Source: Arthrobacter ipis
Lineage (GTDB): Bacteria; Actinomycetota; Actinomycetes; Actinomycetales; Micrococcaceae
Direction of reading: 5' to 3'
Assembly (NCBI RefSeq): GCF_014694315.1
Contig: NZ_JAAOXD010000001.1
Span: forward strand, 869,859 to 933,858
DNA: 64,000 nt
Positions 25,457-33,169 of this stretch are shown here, piece by piece. How positions within the stretch are numbered: position 1 is the stretch's first letter; every line of letters begins with the position of its first letter. The notes under the pieces were generated by a model. That model did not search any database. It worked only from the letters and a program-made list of their open reading frames with translations, and was not told where the DNA came from. The translations under genes were made by a program, and so were the position numbers.

Positions 25457-26131
25457 TCAGGGCCGGAAGCGGTAGCCGATGCCGGCCTCGGTCAGCAGAT
25501 GGCGCGGGTTCCCTGTGTCCGCCTCCAGCTTGCGCCGGAGCTGCGCCATGTACACCCGGAGGTAGTTGGCTTCCTTCTCATAGGCGGGTCCCCAGACGGT
25601 GGCCAGGATCTGCTGCTGGGTGATGAGCTTGCCCGGGTTCCGCACCAGGAGTTCAAGGATGCTCCACTCCGTGGGAGTGAGCCGGACAGGCTCACCGTTC
25701 CGGGTAACCATCCGCCGCCCCAGGTCCACGCTGAACTCCGCGGTGTCCACAGTGGACGGCTCGGCGGCTTCCGGCGCGCGCCGCAGGAGTGCACGGAGCC
25801 GGGCCAGGAGTTCCTCCAGTCCGAAGGGCTTGGTGATGTAATCGTCCGCGCCCGCGTCGAGGGCGTCCACCTTGTCCGATGAACCGTGCCGGGCCGAGAG
25901 CACCAGGACCGGGGCGGAGCTCCAGCGGCGGAGTTCCCTGAGGACCGCCGCGCCGTCCATGTCCGGCAGTCCGAGGTCAAGGACAACAATCCCGGGCGGA
26001 TTGCGGGAGGCAGCAATCAGTGCGGCCTCGCCGTCCGCGGCCGTCTCCACGGTGTAGCCGTGCGCCTGCAGCGTGATCCGCAGCGCCTTCAGCAGATGCT
26101 GGTCATCATCCACGACGAGGACGCCCGTCAC
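25457..26131 (-). CDS. KdpE-type OmpR-family response regulator
   Basis: 224 residues. The receiver domain contains VVDDDQ, the phosphoacceptor Asp in VVLDLGLPDMDG and Lys in DDYITKPFG. The C-terminal winged helix begins near RLTPTEWSILELL and ends RHLLTEAGIGYRFRP. Sequence is closest to KdpE, which activates the high-affinity potassium ATPase operon. No kdpFABC is visible here, so the target is unknown. Its start overlaps the kinase stop by four bases. Confidence 0.88.
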   Translation of the reverse strand: MTGVLVVDDDQHLLKALRITLQAHGYTVETAADGEAALIAASRNPPGIVVLDLGLPDMDGAAVLRELRRWSSAPVLVLSARHGSSDKVDALDAGADDYITKPFGLEELLARLRALLRRAPEAAEPSTVDTAEFSVDLGRRMVTRNGEPVRLTPTEWSILELLVRNPGKLITQQQILATVWGPAYEKEANYLRVYMAQLRRKLEADTGNPRHLLTEAGIGYRFRP

Positions 26132-27561
26132 TGGGCAGTCTCCTGTGGAGATACGGCAGGTGAAACGCCGGGAACTGAAACGCCGGGAACGGCGGCGGGT
26201 GCCCCGCCGCCGGCCCCGGTTGGGTCATGCCCCGTTGACAGTGGAAGCCGGATCACCATGGTGAGTCCCCCGCCGGGTGTTTCCTCTGCCGCCAGGCTGC
26301 CGCCCATGGCCGAGACGAACCCCCTTGCGACGGCCAGTCCGAGGCCCACGCCGGTGGACTGGGATACATCATCAAGGCGCTGGAACGGCCGGAACATCGC
26401 GGGCACGTTCCGGCCGGGCACACCGCGTCCGTGGTCGATGATGCGCAGTTCACCCGCCGGGTGGCCGTTGAGGATGGTGCGGCTGAGCCCGCCCGCCGCC
26501 GCCGTCACCTTGACGTCGGAGGCCGGGGCGTACTTGACCGCGTTTTCCGCGATGTTGGCGATGACGCGCTCCAGCAGGACTGCGTCGGCGTCGACGGCGG
26601 GAAGGTTCGGCGGCAGTTCCACCCGCACGCTTCCCGCCGGAAGGCCTCGGAGAGCGGGGGGCACAACATCGAGCCACCGAACGGGTTTCAGCAGGGGCCG
26701 GACTGAGTCGGCAGTGATCCTGGACATGTCCAGGAGGTTGCCCACCAGGGCGTCCAGCCGGTCCGAGCATTCGTCGATGGTTTCCAACAGCTCCTGTTTT
26801 TCCTCGGGGGGATAGGTGACGGCGGTCTGCAGGAGACCGCCGACGGCGAGTTTGATTCCGGCCAGCGGCGTGCGGAGGTCGTGCGAGACCGCACGCAGGA
26901 TGGCAGTGCGCATGGTGTTTCCCTCGGCAAGCCGCAGCACCTCGAGGCGGCTGGCGGCCAGCTGCTGACGCTCCAGCTGGGCCAGTACGTGCGCGGCGAA
27001 GGCGCCCAGCAGGCTGCTGTCGGCAGCCGGCACGGTCCTGCCGAACAGCACCAGCCAGGTGCCGTCGTCGACCGGTTCCACGGTGTGCCCGGCGAAATCG
27101 GTGCCTTCCCGTTCTTGCTCCGTCAGCTCGCCCGCCCTCGCTAGCAGCCGCGCGCCGGGACCGGCGCCGGACGCGGGGTCGAATGCGGGCCCGCTAAAGA
27201 GAGCGGCGCCGCGGACCCCGAAGACGTCCAGCGCCTGTTCCAGAAGGCTGCCCACCGTATCCTCGGCGCGGGTGGCGCCGCCCATGTTCCAGATGCCGCT
27301 GAGAGACTCCGGCCGGGCCTCCGGATACCGGAGGTAGACCAGGTGTTGCCCTTGCTTAGTGAGCCTGTCGGAGGTCTGTTTCAGGCGCTTCACGGTGAAG
27401 TACCAGATCAGAGCAGTCGTGATCGACCCCATCGTGGCGTTGAAGAGAGCATCATCCAGCCGGCCCCCGATGACAAGGCTGATGGCGAAGCCCGTGCCCC
27501 AACAGAGGGCAAGAGCCACCGCAATCACTAAAACGGGGTGTTCACTGCCCCACTTCCTCAT
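26128..27561 (-). CDS. KdpD-like sensor histidine kinase lacking the N-terminal KdpD domain
   Basis: 477 residues. Two membrane segments (about 10-30 and 42-62) are followed by a GAF-like domain, a HisKA helix with the phosphoacceptor His in AVSHDLRTPLAGIKLA, and an HATPase domain (N-box NIAENAVKYAP, G-box DHGRGVPG, GVGLGLAVARGF). Full KdpD is nearly 900 residues with an N-terminal ATP-binding/USP sensor and four membrane helices; this protein lacks that half. It is translationally coupled to the KdpE-type regulator. Confidence 0.87.
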   Translation of the reverse strand: MRKWGSEHPVLVIAVALALCWGTGFAISLVIGGRLDDALFNATMGSITTALIWYFTVKRLKQTSDRLTKQGQHLVYLRYPEARPESLSGIWNMGGATRAEDTVGSLLEQALDVFGVRGAALFSGPAFDPASGAGPGARLLARAGELTEQEREGTDFAGHTVEPVDDGTWLVLFGRTVPAADSSLLGAFAAHVLAQLERQQLAASRLEVLRLAEGNTMRTAILRAVSHDLRTPLAGIKLAVGGLLQTAVTYPPEEKQELLETIDECSDRLDALVGNLLDMSRITADSVRPLLKPVRWLDVVPPALRGLPAGSVRVELPPNLPAVDADAVLLERVIANIAENAVKYAPASDVKVTAAAGGLSRTILNGHPAGELRIIDHGRGVPGRNVPAMFRPFQRLDDVSQSTGVGLGLAVARGFVSAMGGSLAAEETPGGGLTMVIRLPLSTGHDPTGAGGGAPAAVPGVSVPGVSPAVSPQETAQ

Positions 27562-27729
27562 GGGGCAATACTAGGGGCGGGAGCGGTGATGCTGCCCAGG
27601 ATAGACGCTGCCCATCGGCCGCCGCCAAACGGGCCTGTAGCCTCTATTCGAGAAAAGTGAAGAAGCTCTTCGGGTAGTCGGCGCCGAAGGCCTTCCTCCG
27701 GAGTGGGGCGGGAAGACGGGGCATGGTCT

Positions 27730-28380
27730 TCAGGGCTGGTGTTTGAGGAAGGCCCGGGTGGCTAGGACACGGGAGTTTTCGTCGGGGGAAGGGTGAATGT
27801 CGAGGGCGCGCAAGACCGCAGCGACATGCACCTCCACGGTCCGCACGGAAAGGTGAAGTTGGCGGGCGATGGCGAGGTTGGATCTCCCTTCGGCGATATG
27901 TGCGAGGACCTCGCGTTCGCGGGTGGTGAGGCGGCTGAGGGCGGTGTTTGACCGCATGAGCGACGCAACGACGGTGGGGTCCAAGGCGATGCCCCCGTCT
28001 GCCACTTCCTCGATGGCCTCGATGAGGCGATCGACGGTGCTGACGCGGTCCTTGAGGAGGTAACCGACGCTGGAGGGGATGACGGCTATGAGTTCTCGCG
28101 CCCACGCGGCCTCAGCGTATGTCGAGAGCATGAGGATGCTGAGATCAGAATGGCGCTTACGCAGTGCTATCGCGGCCCGGATGCCTTCGTCCGTGTAGGT
28201 GGGGGGCATCCGGATATCGAGGATGGCGACGTCCACGGAGTGTTCTTCCAGCTGCTTCTGCAGGGTTCGCACGTCACCTGCCGATGCGACGACGTGGACT
28301 CCAGCTGCTGTCAACAGAGCGGCCAGCCCCGCGCGAAAGATACCGGAGTCATCGGCAAGAGCGACCCGTAGACCGCTCAT
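27730..28380 (-). CDS. NarL/LuxR-type response regulator
   Basis: 216 residues. Receiver domain with ADDSGIF, phospho-Asp in VAILDIRMPP and Lys in YLLKDRVS. The LuxR helix-turn-helix covers LTTREREVLAHIAEGRSNLAIARQL and SVRTVEVHV. It overlaps the upstream kinase stop by four bases, forming a two-gene system. The divergent hemopexin-like gene is the nearest candidate target; this is inference. Confidence 0.9.
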   Translation of the reverse strand: MSGLRVALADDSGIFRAGLAALLTAAGVHVVASAGDVRTLQKQLEEHSVDVAILDIRMPPTYTDEGIRAAIALRKRHSDLSILMLSTYAEAAWARELIAVIPSSVGYLLKDRVSTVDRLIEAIEEVADGGIALDPTVVASLMRSNTALSRLTTREREVLAHIAEGRSNLAIARQLHLSVRTVEVHVAAVLRALDIHPSPDENSRVLATRAFLKHQP

Positions 28381-30137
28381 GGCACACCCAGGGCGGTAGA
28401 GGCGTGCACGGATGATCGGATCACTATCATCGTCGGTCCTCCTTCAGGGCTGGTGATCGTCACTCCCCCGCCGACCGCCGCCAGGCGGTCCCTCAGCCCG
28501 GCAAGACCACCCCCCGGGACAGGACGCGCCCCGCCGGCTCCTTCATCGACGACGGTGACGGTCACCTGGTGCCCATCGCAGGCGGCCGTGATCTTCACGG
28601 GCCTGCTCCCGTACTTGATGGCGTTGGACAATGCCTCGGCCGCGGCGAAATAACACGTCGTTCGGACGGTCTCGTCCAGGCACGCAAAGGACGGCTCCGT
28701 TGATTCGAGGACGAATTCGCAGTCATCCCACCGGTCGACCATGGCGCGCAGCCCTCCGGGGAGTCCTCCGTGCCCGAGTGCTACCGGGTGGATGCCACGG
28801 GCCAGCCGGCGCAACTCGGCCAGAGCTTCTTTGAGTTGGCTCTGGGCTTGGTCGATGACGTCGGTGCTCTCGGTGAGGTTGTACGCAAGCTGTGCCAGGG
28901 ACAGGGTTGTCGAGACGGCGAGCAGGTGTTGCTGCACCCCATCGTGCAGGGCGCGCTCCAACTCTATGCGTTGCGTGACGCCGTCAGTTACGATTCGCTT
29001 GCGCGATTCGGCCAAGTCCTTCGCGTAGGCGTCTCGCTCCACGGCGAGGCGCGCGGCCTGGAGAACCAGCTGGGTGGCCGAGAGAGCGATGGCCGTCTGG
29101 ATGGGATCCTCGAGCACGACCTCATCGAGGTCCGCTAAAGCGCTGGCTTGACCCTGCTCATTATCGAGAACCCTCAGCACCCGTCCACGGGCGGATGCGG
29201 GGCTCGCCGGGGCGCCGCGGGCATCCAGCAACGTCCCGGCGAGGTCGTAGTACAGCCGCGCGGTCGGGTCGCCGAGCACGCGGCGTAGTGCCGCTTCGAC
29301 CCCCAAGGCGTCCCCGGCCGTTGCGACCATGATTTCGACCACCCTCGGGCGTTGCGCGAACGACCAATAGACCGATCCGACGGTTAGCAGCACGGCCACG
29401 ATCGCCAGCGCGGCATGTCCGGTCTCAATCCAGGCCCGGCCTTCCCAGTCGATCCGCTTGGTGTCGACCAGGACGCGGGCGACCTCCCGGCTCCCCAGAC
29501 CCACGGCGAGAAGGATTCCTGCCGCGGCGACGAGTCGCGACCGCGGCGCCAGGGATCCTTTCGCTAACCGCCACCGCCGCCACATGACGTGGACAGTCCA
29601 GATTCCCACCACCATGGAGCCCGCGCTTCCAATGGATGCTGCGATCGACGCTCCCGGTTCGAAGTCCACAAGAGTCATCCAAAGGTTGTGGTATTGCGCC
29701 TGGGCATGGGGGTCGGGGCTAAAAAGCGCCGCTGAGACGAGCCAGGGCACGACGGCCCACACCCACGTGACGCGCAGGAGCACTGTCGCCGATCGGCCAC
29801 GCGGTCCAGGAGCGGGGTAACTGAGCAGCACCCGCAAGAACAACGGCGCCACCAACCACTGGGCGACAAAACCCACCTGGAACCAGTAGCCGATATCGGC
29901 GATCGGCTCGGACAACAGGTAACCCGTCGCGCTGGCCACACCAGCAAGAACGAGGTGCGTGGCATTCCACCGGTGTTCGGGCACACGCAGGAGGGCGAAC
30001 CCGGCAGCGTAGACCACCAGCTGGAACACTACGTTCGGCACGACCCACCAACCGCCCACCGCAACCGTAAAGGGGGCCGGAACGACCCCGACGACAGCAG
30101 CAGCCACCAGTAGCCATGGGCCCCATTTCCGCGCCAT
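28377..30137 (-). CDS. NarL-type sensor histidine kinase with multi-helix membrane sensor
   Basis: About 586 residues. The N-terminal ~270 residues hold roughly seven or eight membrane segments. A linker of about 120 residues follows, then a HisKA_3 domain with phosphoacceptor His in ELERALHDGVQQHLL and an HATPase with the N-box AAEALSNAIKYG and GGGLAGLRDRL. The membrane part matches no sensor family I could name. The start is uncertain: ATG 30137 (MARKWGPW) is chosen, with a GTG at 30155 and a longer start at 30203 possible. Confidence 0.87.
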   Translation of the reverse strand: MARKWGPWLLVAAAVVGVVPAPFTVAVGGWWVVPNVVFQLVVYAAGFALLRVPEHRWNATHLVLAGVASATGYLLSEPIADIGYWFQVGFVAQWLVAPLFLRVLLSYPAPGPRGRSATVLLRVTWVWAVVPWLVSAALFSPDPHAQAQYHNLWMTLVDFEPGASIAASIGSAGSMVVGIWTVHVMWRRWRLAKGSLAPRSRLVAAAGILLAVGLGSREVARVLVDTKRIDWEGRAWIETGHAALAIVAVLLTVGSVYWSFAQRPRVVEIMVATAGDALGVEAALRRVLGDPTARLYYDLAGTLLDARGAPASPASARGRVLRVLDNEQGQASALADLDEVVLEDPIQTAIALSATQLVLQAARLAVERDAYAKDLAESRKRIVTDGVTQRIELERALHDGVQQHLLAVSTTLSLAQLAYNLTESTDVIDQAQSQLKEALAELRRLARGIHPVALGHGGLPGGLRAMVDRWDDCEFVLESTEPSFACLDETVRTTCYFAAAEALSNAIKYGSRPVKITAACDGHQVTVTVVDEGAGGARPVPGGGLAGLRDRLAAVGGGVTITSPEGGPTMIVIRSSVHASTALGVP

Positions 30138-30493
30138 GCCGTTGTTGGCGATCACGCTCTCTATTGTGCCGGGTGTGCCAGCGGAACACCTACGTGCTGG
30201 CACTGATCTAAGTTACGTGAAGACCCGAATGTGCGACGCCCAATGGCTTCCTAACCTTGAGACATACCCAGGAAAGGCCACTGCAACCAAAAGGCTCCCG
30301 GGTATCAACCCAGGAAAAAGGTCAAGGCCATGCTGAAGGTGGGAGAAATCGTCGTCGGCGGCACCGAGCCTACTCCTAGGTTCTTTTATTCCTGAAAAGA
30401 GCACGCTATGGCGCCTTTGATGCCCCCACATCGACTAACAGAGTGGGAAGTCGCAGAAGCGCCCCGCGCCTACCACGTCACGAGGAACACGCA
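30138..30493. other. Divergent spacer between kinase and hemopexin-like gene
   Basis: About 350 bases with no convincing gene. It must carry the promoters of the two-component operon (minus) and the hemopexin-like gene (plus). It is visibly less GC-rich than the flanking core genes. No confident -35/-10 pair or operator could be fixed by eye. Confidence 0.5.
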
Positions 30494-31114
30494 ATGAATA
30501 CACGAGATTTTTCAAACGACACAGCTCATCCGGCCCCGCCCAGCGGCCTTTCCCGGCGCCATCTGTTTGCAACCGGCGCCGTGCTGGGGCTGAGCTCCGC
30601 AATTGCCGTCAGCGGTGGGCAAGCGGCGGACGCAGACACGTTGGGCGCCCTGGTCCCTGACATGAGCAGGAAGAGCGACCGGATCGACGCCGCCGTGAAC
30701 TGGGGCAACGGCAAGGTGTACTTCTTCCGCGGATCGCAGTACATCCGGTACGACATCGCCGCCGACCGCGTCGACCCCGGCTACCCCAAGCCCATCAAGG
30801 GCTACTGGCCCGGGCTGTGGAGCGACCGGATCGACGCCGCCGTGAACTGGGGCAACGGCAAGGTGTATTTCTTCCGCGGATCGCGGTACGTCCGTTACGA
30901 CATCGCCGCCGACCGCGTCGACCCCGGCTACCCGAAGCCCATCAAGGGCTACTGGCCCGGGCTGTGGAGCGACCGGATCGACGCCGCCGTGAACTGGGGC
31001 AACGGCAAGGTGTATTTCTTCCGCGGATCGCAGTACGTCCGTTACGACATCGCCGCCGACCGCGTCGACCCCGGCTACCCCAAACCCATCAAGGGCTACT
31101 GGCCCGGGCTGTGA
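30494..31114 (+). CDS. Tat-exported protein with three hemopexin-like repeats
   Basis: 206 residues. The N-terminus has a twin-arginine signal, SRRHLFATGAVLGL, ending near GGQAAD, so it is probably exported folded. After a short linker come three copies of a 49-residue repeat starting DRIDAAVNWGNGKVYFF and containing RGSQYIRYD and GYPKPIKGYWPGL, the hemopexin-repeat pattern. The copies differ at only about two residues. Classic hemopexin propellers have four blades; three could mean a trimmed propeller or oligomer. ATG 30494 follows GAGGAA. Ligand unknown (metal, heme or surface glycans are possible). Confidence 0.88.
   Translation: MNTRDFSNDTAHPAPPSGLSRRHLFATGAVLGLSSAIAVSGGQAADADTLGALVPDMSRKSDRIDAAVNWGNGKVYFFRGSQYIRYDIAADRVDPGYPKPIKGYWPGLWSDRIDAAVNWGNGKVYFFRGSRYVRYDIAADRVDPGYPKPIKGYWPGLWSDRIDAAVNWGNGKVYFFRGSQYVRYDIAADRVDPGYPKPIKGYWPGL
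30674..31114 (+). repeat. Three tandem 147-bp coding repeats
   Basis: Units begin at 30674, 30821 and 30968 with an exact 147-base period and only a handful of base differences, several synonymous. The third ends where a TGG codon of earlier units becomes the TGA stop. The near identity points to recent amplification. Confidence 0.97.
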
Positions 31115-31911
31115 GGGACCGTCACAGAGCCCAGGCCAGCCGAAGGAGGCGGAGGTTGCGGTAGACACTGGGCGACTGGCCTGGCACTTCTTACCGGCAG
31201 AACATCGAAGCCTCCCCGATGCAGGCTCAACGAGACTCCTTGTATCCTTAGCCACACAAGACACGTGGCCTGCAGTGGTGCGACATGAGGCGATCACAGA
31301 ACGACGCCATTTGTCGGCAAAAAGCAGATGTTCTTGAGGGAGCAAGCGGTGTGGCGTTAGATCACCCCCCAACCGGACGTCGGCCGGCCAGTCAAAAGCC
31401 GTCAGAATAGAGGTGCCCAGTCCTCATTGCTGACGCACCCTTGCGAAGATCCTAGGTTTCAACCTGACGCTTCTGGCTTGTTCCCGGCACCGGGCGACGG
31501 CGAGAGTCACGTGCGGGTTTGGGTCGCTGAGGCTGTGTCGGTGCATCACCGTTCCGTCATGTTGTCATTCAGCAGGTTGGTCATGAAGGAATATGAAAGA
31601 CCAGCCAAGCGGATACGTCACTTCCGGACGTCGCGCCAAAAAAACTTCACTTCATCATGCAGTAGACGCCGAAGGTAACCATGAACAGGCAACGACGCTA
31701 AAACCAGAGATGCAGGAATGAAAGAGGGGTGGGCTTCATGAGCCAAATGCACGGCAACACCGGCTACCAGTCGGCCACGGTAATGCGCCCCAGAGCATCT
31801 TCCGGAGTCTGCCAGAACCGATGCTCGAACAGCTGGGCACAAGTCATGTCGCCCTCCCCCGGACCCACCATGAAAAAGCAGAACATCCACCGAACCCAGA
31901 AGGAGAAACCT
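31115..31911. other. Mostly non-coding accessory spacer
   Basis: Roughly 800 bases with no gene I can support. Base composition is lower in GC than the surrounding core genes, and short open frames lack coding signs. One possible start with an upstream purine run occurs near 31738 (MSQMHGNTG) in frame with the candidate below. No inverted repeats, transposase or integrase remnants were seen. Confidence 0.5.
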
Positions 31912-32061
31912 GTGACCCAACGGCCAAGAAAAGAATCCCGACCGGAAATCTTCTCAGGTCATGTTGCCCCAGCCAGTTACGCCCATGAACGGGTAACAAG
32001 CACCAAGACCACCGAGCAAGGAACGGAGGCGGAGGCAGGCCACAGCACCGGCCACCAATGA
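31912..32061 (+). CDS. Candidate 49-residue hydrophilic protein
   Basis: GTG 31912 is preceded by a near-perfect ribosome site, AAGGAGA, at good spacing. The product is basic at the start (MTQRPRKESRP) and rich in Thr, Glu, Gly and His at the end, with no membrane segment. It matches nothing I recognise. The stop lies directly at the tRNA-Leu terminator. It could also be the end of a longer frame from about 31738, or not a gene at all. Confidence 0.3.
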   Translation: MTQRPRKESRPEIFSGHVAPASYAHERVTSTKTTEQGTEAEAGHSTGHQ

Positions 32062-32081
32062 AAAAGGCCCCCGAAGGGGCC
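32061..32081 (-). terminator. Terminator of tRNA-Leu
   Basis: GGCCCC/GGGGCC hairpin with a CGAA loop; on the minus strand five U residues follow. It lies 60 bases past the tRNA 3' end. Confidence 0.8.
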
Positions 32082-32140
32082 CTAACAACACAAATTCTCC
32101 ACACTCAGAGGCTAAAAAGCCCCTGAACAGGGAAAACACG

Positions 32141-32222
32141 TGCCCGAGGTGGGACTCGAACCCACACACCTTTCGATACCGCATTTTGAGTGCGGCGCGT
32201 CTGCCAATTCCGCCACTCGGGC
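32141..32222 (-). tRNA. tRNA-Leu (CAA)
   Basis: An 82-base type II tRNA on the minus strand. The acceptor begins GCCCGAG and pairs with CTCGGGC before discriminator A. The anticodon loop CTCAAAA gives CAA, reading UUG. It has the long variable arm typical of leucine tRNAs and a GTTCGAGTC T-loop. CCA is not encoded. Its 3' end points into the accessory spacer. Confidence 0.95.
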
Positions 32223-32419
32223 GCGGAGTAACAATCGTAGGCTCACAGCGAAGTGTGATCAACGCAGCCACTACCAGTGCGCGGAATTACTCTACATGCA
32301 GATAGGCTAAAAGCCAGAATCGCGCCACCGCCGTCGCAACAAGCCATGCCGATCCAAGTACAAGCGCGGGGCCCAACTAAGATAGTCATAGTCCCGCCGT
32401 ACCTTTTCAAGGAGATCCC

Positions 32420-33025
32420 GTGTCAGAACCGACGGAGTCAAACAAAACGTCCCAGCCGGCGCGCCGCGTAGTTGTGGCCGAAGACGAAACCCTCATCCGC
32501 CTGGACATCATCGAAATCCTGCGCGGCGAAGGCTACGACGTCATCGGCGAGGCCGACAACGGCGAGAAGGCCGTGCAGCTGGCCGAGGAGCTCAAGCCGG
32601 ACCTGGTCCTGATGGACGTCAAGATGCCCGTCATGGACGGCATCTCCGCAGCCGAGAAGATCGTCAAGGCGCGCATCGCCCCCGTGGTGCTGCTGACCGC
32701 CTTCAGCCAGAAGGAACTCGTGGAGCGCGCCCGCGACGCCGGCGCCATGGCCTACGTGGTGAAGCCCTTCACCCCTGCCGACCTGATCCCCGCCCTGGAG
32801 ATCGCGCTGTCCCGCCACGAGGAGATCAAAGCCCTCGAAAGCGAGGTCACCGACCTGCAGGAGCAGTTCGCCACGCGCAAGCTCGTGGAACGCGCCAAGA
32901 GCCTGCTGACCACCAAGATGGGCCTGACGGAGCCGGAAGCCTTCCGCTGGATCCAGAAGACCTCGATGGACCGCCGCCTCAGCATGCGCGAAGTGGCCGA
33001 GACCATCATCAACCAGGTCAACTAA
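32420..33025 (+). CDS. pdtaR: ANTAR-domain response regulator
   Basis: 201 residues. Receiver domain with VVAEDE, phospho-Asp in LVLMDVKMPVMDG and Lys in YVVKPFTPADL, a coiled helix, then an ANTAR RNA-binding domain (KLVERAKSLLTTKMGLTEPEAFRWIQ). In mycobacteria PdtaR partners PdtaS and acts on hairpin antiterminators. The cognate kinase is not in this window. The start is GTG 32420 after AAGGAG. A terminator follows. Confidence 0.93.
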   Translation: MSEPTESNKTSQPARRVVVAEDETLIRLDIIEILRGEGYDVIGEADNGEKAVQLAEELKPDLVLMDVKMPVMDGISAAEKIVKARIAPVVLLTAFSQKELVERARDAGAMAYVVKPFTPADLIPALEIALSRHEEIKALESEVTDLQEQFATRKLVERAKSLLTTKMGLTEPEAFRWIQKTSMDRRLSMREVAETIINQVN

Positions 33026-33045
33026 CGCCAGAAGCAACAAAGAGG

Positions 33046-33074
33046 AAGGACCCCGGCAACGCGCCGGGGTCCTT
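33046..33074 (+). terminator. Terminator after pdtaR
   Basis: A 12-bp stem (AAGGACCCCGGC with GCCGGGGTCCTT) and a five-base loop, followed by a short T-containing stretch. Confidence 0.75.
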
Positions 33075-33103
33075 CTGCTTTCCCCCATACCAGGGAACGA
33101 GAA

Positions 33104-33157
33104 ACAAAAAAGGGGAGGACCCCCGCCACCAGTGAACTGATGGCGGGGATCCTCCCT
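33104..33157 (-). terminator. Terminator of pyk
   Basis: A GC-rich hairpin pairing the GGAGGA-CCCCGCCA side with TGGCGGGG-ATCCTCC. On the minus strand it is followed by six U residues. It lies just past the pyruvate kinase stop. Confidence 0.88.
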
Positions 33158-33169
33158 CTCAGAATTTAG

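Noticed and set aside
30674..31114. CRISPR-like or minisatellite array
   Set aside because: The 147-bp period keeps the reading frame and encodes hemopexin-like repeats.
27560..32222. Integrated prophage or integrative element ending at tRNA-Leu
   Set aside because: No integrase, excisionase or phage genes and no visible partial copy of the tRNA 3' end.
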